A stretch of DNA of 49,389 bases from Phallusia fumigata. Taxonomy: Eukaryota > Chordata > Ascidiacea > Phlebobranchia > Ascidiidae. This document shows, piece by piece, positions 19,853-29,678 of this stretch. Made by a program: the position numbers and the translations under genes. Each line of letters opens with the position of its first letter. Position 1 is the stretch's first letter. The notes beneath the pieces were generated by a model, which saw only the letters and a program-made list of their open reading frames with translations, had not been told where the DNA came from and did no database searches. Where the stretch lies: contig QXVZ01000579.1 of the NCBI GenBank assembly GCA_008931825.1, positions 1 through 49,389 on the forward strand, given 5' to 3'.

Positions 19853-22800
19853 TTAATCTGCACAGCTTGAACCCAATGATTCAGCCTCTTGGTTTCGTTT
19901 TGAAACAGTGATCCATATTTCATCTTTTGTTGGCATGGCGACAAAGCTTTCGTAGTTTGGCTCGAGAAAATTCGAATCGGTTCCAACCAATGAGATGTTG
20001 GCATCACAAAAAAATGATGCAGCGGCAACAGCAGCAAGAAGATAAACGAGACTAGAAAGTATTACAGTATTAAGGAAAAGTAAATCTATATAAGATTAAA
20101 TAAGCGAACCGTAGATGCCCTCTAGTGGACAATAATGCCAGATGATCATGCCAAGCCTTGGTAGACTGGTCGGCAAATTTTTTTGCCTTAGAGCCACATA
20201 CATGGCTCAAAGCACTGTACAGCGAAACTTTCAGCGGCCAAGATGGTTGAGTGGGTTGTACGACCGCCGAGTATAATGAAGTTATAAACCAATAGGTGTA
20301 CATTGTGCAATTCGATCACATGTCAGACTGCTTGGATTTGACCATTCCACCATCCCACACGAAAAAAATCGACGCCTTAGATTATGACAATACATGAAAC
20401 TTGTATTTGTCAGTTTCAAAATAAGTGCACGACTTTAAAACTTTTGTTGTACAAACCTGTATTGTGGCTGTCTCCTGCTTCCAGCAAATGCAAACGGTAT
20501 AAAGGCAAGTGGGTCAGGCGAATCTGCATTCTTTTCTTGATATCGCATTGGGTCAAATCTAAGAATGTCACAAGAATCTAAGTTTAAAGCTGTATACATT
20601 AGGTTGCAACCTACATGCATTTTTTACAGTTTACCATAACTTGATTTGACACTGACCTGGTGTGAAATAACATAGTAAAGATTACATGGAAAACAACTGC
20701 CGCTGCCCAACATGTTAACTATGTTTGTAAGTATGAGTGAATTTAACATTTTGGATCGATAAAGATACCTGAGAGTTTAGTCCAGATTGTATGTGAATTT
20801 GTCTACTGTTCTGCTCTATCACACAACATTTTCATGTTTCCACTTATTTTAACAATATTAAAACATCTGATTTTTACGAAAATTAGTCATGTTTACATTC
20901 TACAGTGTGCACCAATGTGAGTGCAATGATGTTGAGGAACTTACTGACAAGGATTGAGCCATAATTTTTCTTGCTTCATTGCCACAGAAACCGCTTCAAT
21001 GATTGGAGTCTGCGAAAGTGTTGATCTTGTATTATTGATGAGTTTCAATATTTGCAATTGGACAAACTACCATGGTGATGTTTTCCAATAACATAACATA
21101 AAAACAGGGTAATGTACTGAAGCTTCGGTTTGCCGAATTTATTCAGCTGAATCAGCCCTTTTGACAAAGATTCGGTTTCGGCTAAATAATTTCTGTAAAT
21201 CGGCCCGAAACTGAACTTTGCGAACACAAAAAATAGCATCCTGGAACACCAACAATAGTGTCCCGGCCTTATTGATAACTGTCATTACCAAAAACAATCT
21301 TTGTAATTTTAGCGCAAAACGTGTTTTTTCCACCTAATTACGTACAACACAATCTTACAAACTACCTAACAACAACAAAATGCAACAAAGGATAACAATT
21401 GTTCAGTTACATAGCAATAGACAGGGTATTTTTGTGTTACTACTTTTTGTGAAAAAATATCTAACAAAACTACAGTGAGGCAGGTATCTCAACAATAAAC
21501 TCATTGTAATGTTGCAAAAATGTAACTTCCTATTAAATTTAAAATTAACTTGCATTTTTTTCCACCACATGATCATCGATTGTGGTGTCCATGTCCTGTT
21601 GTCGAGCAACCATGGAAAACAATTCGCTGCAACGAACAGTTTCTTTCAGTATGCACCTCATGAATCTGTAGTAAAGTACAAATTGCTAAACCACTTTTAG
21701 AGCCATTTTGGTACACACTTTTTACTTGCATTTAAACTAAACCAATCCATATTTGTGCAATATACCCAGATCAATTATAGCAGAGCTATCCAAACTATGT
21801 GTTCGCAAGGAATTTTGTGGGTTCACCAGTTTTCCACAAAGTGTGTTAAATTTAATTCCACTTTCTAGTAGTACTCTTTTAATAAATAGTATGTTTTGAA
21901 TTTTTTTCCGCCAAACACTAGGGTTAAGAGAAAAATTTAGGAAATCAAAAGGGGTCGCAGACCAAAAAATTTGGGAATCCCTCAATCATAAAATCAGCCC
22001 TGAAGCTTTTACGCAACAATAACGGCACACTCGCATATGAATCACAGTATGCCAGGTCTGCAATAGGCATTATATCCATAGGTGTTGATTCCCGGGGTAG
22101 CAGGGGTGGTAGGGATGGCGGCCACCCCACTGGAAATTTCTAGGGTGGCAGCCATTATAAAAAGTCTATGTTGCCACCCCAGAAATTTCCTGGATTCATT
22201 ATCATATTCTTGCTTTCAAATTTTTTGAAGACTTGCTTGCACCAAACATGTGCGACGCACAGTTTGTTATTTGATCATGTGTCAGGCCACTTGGATTTGA
22301 TCACTTCGCCACCCCACATGAAAAAAAATTGCTAAGAAATCGATGCCTGTGATTACATATTTCGAACCCATGACATGTGTCTATCTGGGGCTGGCGCCGT
22401 ATAAATTCAGTAAAAGCAGCTTGTTTGTTGTTCCTTTTAGAACAGACCTGAGCGTGGTCTGGGCCCGAGCTAAATGCGGCCATTTTGATTGACTCTGACC
22501 GACTCTGACTGACCCATTTAAGTTAATTTGGAATTTCAAAATGAACACATAATATAATTCAAGTGAATAAATGACATTTTTCAAAGACAATCTTAGGTTT
22601 TCATTGCTTTGTCATAACATATGCTCTTACCATCATGACAAAACAATTCTATTTACTGTATTTTTTTATGAAATACATTAAATAATATGCAGAATTGAGT
22701 GAAGCCCTTTTGGTTCCGTTTTTTATGTGGACCCACAGAAAAAATAATTGTCCATCCCTACTTTGGAGGCTTCTAGCAAAGTTAAAGTACCGAATGCTAC

Positions 22801-25800
22801 CAACCTGTTGTTGAGTATGGTGTCTGGCATGACGTCGAGTGAATTAACATCAGAAAGCTGTTGCTGTAGTTCTCTCTGGGTTTTTTCTTTTGTTGCAAGG
22901 AAGTACATCACCCAGGACAAAACTAAAAACCAAAAAAATTGCATTAAATTATTTCATTCTGAAATGCTTTAAATTTCTCAGGAAGAGTTAAGTTGTCGGT
23001 ATAATCAAAACACAGCAGACAAAGTCAACACAATGTTTTGATGAAAGTTTAGGGAGTCATTTTTAGTGGGATTTGCATTTACCAAGTCCAAAATTTACTT
23101 CTGTCAAACAATACAATATTTAATGCTGCGTTATTGACAATTCAGAATACTGAATCTGAACAATTTCAATCCCAAACTATCCGAATATCTTTCTGGTCAT
23201 TTAAGAATCCATGATTTGGATACCTAACAATACATACTCGTTATTAAACTTTTCTCATACCGGCTGTGGTAATTTGAATTCCAATGGAAAACGTTGTAAT
23301 GACATCCGCTAGCATTTGTTCCTCGCTGAGGGTGTCATTAGACGCAGCAAGCAGGCCACCAATGATACTAAGCTGGGATGATTTTTTCTGTTTTTTCCAT
23401 TGGGATTCTATCGCATCCTGGAATATTTCTCTCAGTTCTTTCACAGCTGGAAAAGAAGCAAAGTTTTCATGGGTTTTACAACACGGGAGTTAATATGGCA
23501 TCTTTGTGATTATTAAATTTTGCACTCATCTTTATGAACATACTATCAAGTAGATGATAAATGAAAAGTTCCAAAATAAGCAAAGAAAAGAGAGAAAGGT
23601 TCATCTAAACATTGCAAACTGAAGAATGTGGATTGAAATAACAAGACACTTGACTCGACTAATCAACAGCTTTATATAGAAGGGTACCATCACTTTTTCC
23701 TAACAGTGTTTATTTCTTTAATATGTCCTTGTATTTACCTATCTTGTGGTAAAATATTTGGTTACATTTGGTAACCACTGTGACACAGTGATTGCCAAAC
23801 TGTAGTACGAGGACCACTAGTGATATGTGAAGGCATTTCAGGTGGAACACTAGAACTTCCTTTCTGTGTTCTTTTACTTGTCTGTAGTTTAGTTACCAAC
23901 TTTCAGTCAATAGGTTAGAGCAAGTCAGGCTATTTTTTTTTCACAGGGTTTGAATTAAGGCTAATCCTGATGACGAATCCTGATCAGGTTTTTATTGAGC
24001 CTGTAAATAAGTCAAGTGGCCAGTCAACCCAGTCAGGCTATAATTTAGAACAAGGAAGTGCACTGTAACAGAACAGCACCCCCAAGTGGTATACGATTAA
24101 AAATGTTTTTTCTTCTGTACCTTTTTTAATATCGTCACTTTCTTTTGTTGGTTCTTTCTTGCTAACTGCCAGAACTTCGGTCCAACACTTAAAAAGTAAA
24201 CAAGTCATTGTAAAAGATTGGCAGATGAAACTCCTATTTAAATACACAGTTTTGCCTACTGAAACCAACTTTAGGCAAACTACTTTTACACATTTGTAAA
24301 AGACTGCGCCCAACCCATAAAGCAATTGCAAAAAAATGGACAGCTAAAAACTTCATCAACAACCAGTCTAATACCGGCATAGAGGAGATATATTTTTCCA
24401 TTTTTTAACCAGTAAATTGTTGTACTTACCAAATCCCAGATTTTGTGGAGTTTAACAACTTGCTCATTGCTGTTGAAGTGATTGCCGAACATCATAGAGC
24501 ACACTGCTTTCATTGCCAAGCCTCTCATGTGCTGGGACAAAGGAATATGTTGATCTTCAGGCATTTTCATCCACTTTTGGACAAGTTCTTTCGATAACTA
24601 CAAAAAGTGAAATCGATTAAGCAGGCAATGTTGCTTGTTATATCCAGTGGGAGCTGATGGGTTGACCCAAATTGAAGTCACCAACTTCAAAAAATCGAAA
24701 AAAATTAAAAATGTTCCGACAGAACTGCAGTAAGTCAGGTAGTTTGACAGTGGACTCATTGTAAGCATAACGCATTCAGGTGTTGTTTCATCCCAGGGGA
24801 AGTGAACAAGCCTGCATAGCATATGAAGATAACCTGGATAGGCATCTATAGGCTTGTGTTACTTCCAGAGGGGTATACTTTGCAATATAATAAACTGGTA
24901 GCAAATTGTACAACTATTACATGCTTTGCAGAACAAAACTTCGATTTCTTTCTTTCTTTCAGAAAATTCGCTCACAAACAGAACTAATGTGCAAATGTTA
25001 AGTACATATCATTAGAACCTACAGATCTAAAGACTTTAGCGTGCTCCTCTCTTGCACCAGACTTCAGTTTATACTCCAAGAAATCCCTCCGCTTGAAAAC
25101 ATCTATTCCAGAGGCAAACAAATAACTTTGATCACCAACGAGAAGTCTCCAATCATCGAATGAAAAGCCTTAACAACAGGGGCAAGTTTAAGAGTCTGCT
25201 TTTCACAGTTACCTATATTTTATAGAATTTAATCATTATGTTACACAGATACTAGCTTGAAGAATAGCTGTTCAACAATTCAATACACAATGTTTGTAAA
25301 TTATGGAATGTAAAATGTAAAACTACCATCAACACTCTCAAGTGTGGAAGATTTTTCCACTGTTGTATTAGGCCAGTTCCCAAACTGTTTGTGCTAACAG
25401 ACAATTTTAGGTACCACCTACTTTCAAAAAATTCAGAATCACAAAAAGACAGTGCAATCATCACTATAATCATTTAATGCCACTCTTTTGTTACATGAGC
25501 TGACCTATTGACTGAATGACTTTTTGTAAGATTGTTTAAGTGATCAAATGCAAAACTATGATGCACAAGGAACAACTTTAGGTGTGTTGAATGTGGACCT
25601 CAACAGTCTCTTGATTTAGGCTGCATATGTTGCATTGACAGAACCACAGCACTAGTTAGGAACATAACTACCTGAGAATGTGTGTTGTATATTTTGAAAA
25701 CATTGTATTGCAAACATTTCAACAATCGCCATGTTATCATTAGTGCATAATGATGAGAAGTTTGAAAAAAAAGTGATCAGACCTTGGAAAATTTTGAACT

Positions 25801-26554
25801 TATGTATCTAGACCTTTGCTAAAACTAGTTGAATAGTGCTATGGCATTTTTAAATAATTCTAAACATTTTGAAAGCAACAATGTTGTAAATGTACACAAA
25901 ATCACCAAACAACAATTAAAAACACATACTTGGTATTTCAAACACTTGCGATCTGGGGGCAAAGTGTTTAATGTCACAAGTGGAAACCACCAATTTGGGA
26001 CCCAGTCGGAACGCTACTACATCGCCAAACTCCAAATGAAGTTCCCTTAAATATTCATGCATTGAGCCAGCTCTCTCAAGGTCACTTAGGTTTCCATCCC
26101 TGTTCATAAAAAGAGAATTTATTTGTAGCATGCATGTAACAGCATTGCCTGCAATTTGGCGTTTTAAGGTAAAACCCTGCTCAGCCAACTTTTTGCACCT
26201 TTTGTAGGCCCAGCGAGCAAAAAGCAATATAGTTCGATTCATCAACAATCTTTGTTAAAATGGATCAAAAACTAAAAAAATATTTTACTATCAAGAGGAA
26301 ATTTTAAACATACTTTGCATCAGAAACATCAGGCCCTGGTATGGTGGTAAGTCTTGTGGAACCCTGAAACAAAGGTTACAGGTCAATTATACACTATACC
26401 TAAAACTGTTAAACTGTCACAAAAAAACAGTGAAAACTAAACAAAATAAAGCAATACTCACGGGGTATAAATAAAAAAGCAGGCCAATAAGAACTAACAG
26501 TAAGATAACAGCAAGTATTGCAACTCCAGTGACACTAATATGAACATCCAGCAT
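19853..26554 (-). CDS. CYP20A1: Cytochrome P450 family 20 (CYP20-type), heme-cysteine replaced by Gln
   Basis: Recognised by co-linear similarity to vertebrate CYP20A1: the FLYP-like N-terminal anchor end, DGNLSDLERAGSMHEYL, QHIPLSQHMRGLAMKAV, KETVR (K-helix ExxR) and the C-terminal WITVSKR. Exons (plus coordinates, 5' to 3'): 26462-26554, 26314-26363, 25930-26099, 25023-25168, 24430-24597, 24121-24187, 23261-23446, 22805-22922, 21554-21665, 20945-21009, 20457-20558, 19853-20051. Phases join for 491 residues; human has 462. A single hydrophobic N-terminal helix (about residues 8-30) suggests membrane anchoring, probably endoplasmic reticulum. The heme-binding loop reads FAFAGSRRQPQY where human has GFSGTQECPEL, so the thiolate ligand is Gln (codon 20468-20470). 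The I-helix lacks the usual AGxxT, which is also normal for CYP20. The ninth intron appears to use a GC donor. CYP20 substrates are unknown; without the cysteine, normal P450 catalysis is doubtful. Confidence 0.93.
20100..20375. repeat. Dispersed repeat shared with 22255-22400
   Basis: GATCACATGTCAGACTGCTT followed by GGATTTGACCATTCCACC and CACACGAAAAAAATCGACGC matches a diverged copy at 22268-22350. The left part has a tRNA-like phrase (AGATGGTTGAGTGGGTTGTA). It lies in a CYP20 intron. Confidence 0.5.
22132..22190. repeat. Hairpin: inverted repeat GGAAATTTCT(A/G)GGGTGGCA
   Basis: Arms 22132-22153 and 22170-22190 are inverted copies, with one mismatch in the GGAAATTTCTAGGGTGGCA core, around a short AT-rich loop. 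Upstream CACCCC/GGGGTGG motifs suggest it belongs to a larger repeat. It lies in a CYP20 intron. Confidence 0.75.
24643..24796 (+). mobile_element. SINE body fragment (family of 148-616)
   Basis: It contains CTGATGGGTTGACCCAAATT, AACTGCAGTAAGTCAGGTAG and GTAAGCATAACGCATTCAGG in the same order as the first SINE, without the tRNA head. It shows the uninterrupted target of the MITE at 288-499. It lies in a CYP20 intron. Confidence 0.7.
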
Positions 26555-27339
26555 CTTTTACACTAGGTTGGTGGTTTACAGTTTTATCGGGCTGTAGGCA
26601 ATTTGTCTCAGTCCACCATCAAACTATCAGTCTATCCCCAATTGTGAACAAATTTGCACTTTTAAAAAATGATTTCTATGTTCCACTTCTAATGCAAAAG
26701 TGAGTCAAGTTAATTTCCGAGCGAAAAACTGCATTTCCAAGCGTATCCTTGTAACTTTTACCATAAATATACCGGCCCAAACAGTTGGTATAAGTGACAT
26801 GCTTTGTTATTTTGAAGCACAAGTGGCATTATAGGCAGTAAAAAAATACAAAAAATGTTGGACAACACATTATTGCAGCGTTTCAGCATGAACAAAGAGG
26901 TTTCAAGGGCGGTTAGATGTTTTCCATCTTCTAACCCACGATAGTTATTCCAACTTGTTTACATTGTGAGTTTTCTTCCAAGTGTTACGTCGTATGAGAA
27001 CTGTTTATTTTAATTATTCAAATGGAAACAAACACATTTCACATGTCAGCTGCAGAATCCAACCGCTCAAAGCGGGACTTTTCTGGGTTTGATTTTATTT
27101 CGGGCTTGGGTCCCTGTACTTTTCCTTTTGTATTTTGGCCGCTATTAATGCTGAAAACACCTTATTTTGTGATATTTCATACGGCCCCTATAGGTTGCGC
27201 GTTCTACATCACAATGTAACCTTGGCGTTCAACCTCACAAGTCACAAGCGTATATAACGAGCATTCTTTTTCATATTCCCGTACGTCATCACAATTAAAA
27301 ACAAAAAAAGTTTGTCTACTCAGGTAAATGTCGTAAAAT

Positions 27340-28440
27340 GTGTTGGTTAATTATGGGTCCCTTCCTGAAGGGGACACAGATTGTTTTCACTCCGTTTGTT
27401 TTTTGTTTTTTTGTCCCCTGCAGCTTGTCCATGCACTTTTGTCATGAAATGTGTGATGGATTTGGATGAAACTTTCACAGCTGGTAGATATGGTCAAGGC
27501 GGTGTGTCATGAGTTTGGTTTAACCCGATAGCCCCAGTGGTTACCCCGCTAGCCCCTAAAATGGGGCAAATAGTTAAACAATGTCCGAATTGGATGAAAT
27601 TTGGACAGTTTGTATAACATGTCATTGTGGTGCAATAATTAATGTTTTTTACCCTACAGCCCCAGCAGTTACCCCACTAGCCCCCTAAATGGGGCAAATA
27701 GTTAAACAATGTCCGAATTGGATGAAATTTGGACAGTTTGTATAACATGTCATTATGGTGCAGTATTTGATGTGTTTTACCCTATAGCCCCAGTAGTTAC
27801 CCCACTAGCCCCCTAAAATGGGGCAAATTGTTAGAGGTTTTCCGAATACGATAAAATTCGGACAGTTTGTATAACATGTCATTGTGGTGCATAAATTGAT
27901 GTGTTTTACCCCATAGCCCCAGTAGTGACCCCACTAGCCCCCTAAAATGGGTCAAATTGTCAAACATTCTCGGATTTGGATGAAATTTGGACAGTTTGTA
28001 CTACATATCATTGTTGTGTAATAATTGATGNATTTGGACAGTTTGTACTACATATCATTGTTGTGTAATAATTGATGTGTTTTATCCCATAGCCCCAGCA
28101 GTTACCCCACTAGCCCCCTAAAATGGGTTAAATTGCTAAACATTCTCGGAATTGGATGAAATTTGGACAGTTTGTAGAACATGTCATTGTGGTGCTATAA
28201 TTGAAAGCCTCAGCAGCTGCCCCACTAGCCCCCTAAAATGGGTCGAAATGTACCATGCAATTATTCTTCATCTTTCCATGTGTGGGGGCCCATGCGTTTC
28301 TGCCTGCAGAAACAATCATGTTATAAAAAGCTTAAGTAAATATCGGACTCAATGTGAAATGACATGGTCAATATGTATGCATTTGTAAATGTGGTAATAG
28401 TGTATATGGAATGGCAATTTGGTGAACGCCACCCTTCTAG
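27340..28440 (+). mobile_element. Dispersed element with internal ~128-bp tandem repeats (Helitron/DINE-like candidate)
   Basis: It has a head (TTATGGGTCCCTTCCTGAAG), six internal units of about 128 bases (27531-28250), then a tail running through GGGGGCCCATGCGTTTCTGC, AACAATCATGTTATAAAAAG, a small GGTG...CACC hairpin and a CTTCTAG|TT end. The same tail occurs at about 33230 and 35015 and similar heads occur at 33985 and 35026. No terminal inverted repeats were seen. The CTAG end, hairpin and central tandem array recall Helitron-derived DINE elements, but a 5' TC terminus was not established. Confidence 0.5.
27531..28250 (+). repeat. ~128-bp tandem repeat array, first block
   Basis: Unit starts (GCCCCAG(C/T)(A/G)G) fall near 27531, 27660, 27787, 27916, 28092 and 28206. 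Units share CCCCACTAGCCCCCTAAAAT, TGGATGAAATTTGGACAGTT and AACATGTCATTGTGGTGC. Bases 27985-28030 are repeated exactly after the N at 28031 (28032-28077), a contig overlap inside the array. Confidence 0.9.
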
Positions 28441-29110
28441 TTGATACTCAAATTTTGAGTTAGTATTTGATATTTAATTACATTTTTTACTGCAGTACTT
28501 TGTTTTGTAGATGTTCATGTTTCCGCCGAGCCAAACTGTCTTGTCTTGTTCGACATAGAAAGATCAGCAATTTCAATGTTTGGAATCAGGTCCTATGGCT
28601 CTCATATGAATGGTTATGTTTGACATCCACGTGAATGACTGTGACTCTGGATTGCACGTAGGTAGCAATAACCTGGATAAGTGTTGTTTTTAAAACAAAC
28701 TGAGTTAAAGGTGAAAATTATGTTAATTTTTATGCAACATAATGCTGCAGGTTGTTCCAGCCAAACTGGTTCCAACCAAATTTGTTGGGGTTTAAATCAG
28801 TATATTTAATCGCACTAAAATACAAAGATTTTGTTCTCATGGAGACACAATAAACTTATCCACAATTTGTTCATGTTATTGTTAGTAATACCGATTGGCT
28901 AACTGTCAATTGCTGTTCATGTGTCAAGTATTCAATTCCTCCTAGAAAACTTTACAAAATGTCCAAAAAACAATTTCCCCCAGTCAAATTACATTGGGGC
29001 AGACAGTCATTATCAGTCTAACCAGTGGCGCTTTATGTAGTGTGAAAAACGAAGGACGTTATTGTTTCAGGTCAAAAACAAAAGCAACATTTCGCGGCAA
29101 ACTCGACAAC

Positions 29111-29678
29111 ATGGTGGCTGGGTATGGGAAGCAGACTCGGAAAATAAGAAAACGATTATCAAAAAATGTGGTGATGGCCAGGCTGATCAGTTACATGTAT
29201 AAATATGAGTGTGATGTCCAACTGGACATCCAGTATTGTTTTGATCATGAATTCCCGATTATTTTGTCCCAAAAGTTTTTGATGGTTAACTTATTTTCAA
29301 CTTTGCACCATTGATGAGGTGACAATCCTTGTCTTTTATTTTATTAAGTGTGAAAGAAATCGACAATTGTATTTAAAAGGTTTGTGACCGATCTAAAAAG
29401 TTCAAGCACCTGCTTAAAAAATAGTTTTCACATCTGAAACTACAACTTGGCAAATTTTTGTTTTAGTTTGTGATGTCCAAACAGTATGAGTTTTGTACGA
29501 GCCTTTACTTAATTTCTGACCGTGGTTCAAGTTTTAAAACTTTTTTAATGTCAATTAACCATTGTCACATTTTTTTCACAGGTCAAGCAGCTTATCATGG
29601 GAGATAATTTTAAACCAAACTGTGCCACAGTGTTGTTGCATTTTTTGTATCGCTGGGGTTTCATTACGCCAGATTCAG
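29111..29678 (+). CDS. N-terminal death-fold (CARD-like) exons of the NLR-like gene
   Basis: Two exons, 29111-29284 and 29582-29678, encode about 90 residues: a basic start (KQTRKIRKRLSKN), then helices such as VVMARLISYMYKYECDVQL, IILSQKFLM joined to VKQLIMGDNFKP, and CATVLLHFLYRWGF. The last segment resembles the CARD helix pattern of alternating leucines ending in an aromatic/Gly, and the position ahead of NACHT is where CARD, DEATH or pyrin domains sit. The first donor is GTTAAC (weak) and the second would be GC (G|GCAAGC), since reading through meets a stop. Assignment to CARD rather than DEATH or DED is uncertain. Confidence 0.5.

Larger units (their letters stand above)
26563..29110. 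other. Divergent intergenic region between CYP20 and the NLR-like gene
   Basis: No exon is supported here. It should contain the CYP20 promoter (right of 26554) and the upstream part of the NLR-like gene. Most of 27340-28440 is a dispersed element with an array of ~128-bp repeats, annotated separately. The remaining sequence is AT-rich without evident motifs. Confidence 0.6.

Noticed and set aside
21945..22130. Open frame in CYP20 intron as an additional exon
   Set aside because: It matches the body of the SINE at 1080-1160 in inverted orientation, and CYP20 aligns fully without it.
27531..28250. CRISPR-like array
   Set aside because: Units are ~128 bp contiguous repeats without unique spacers in an animal genome.
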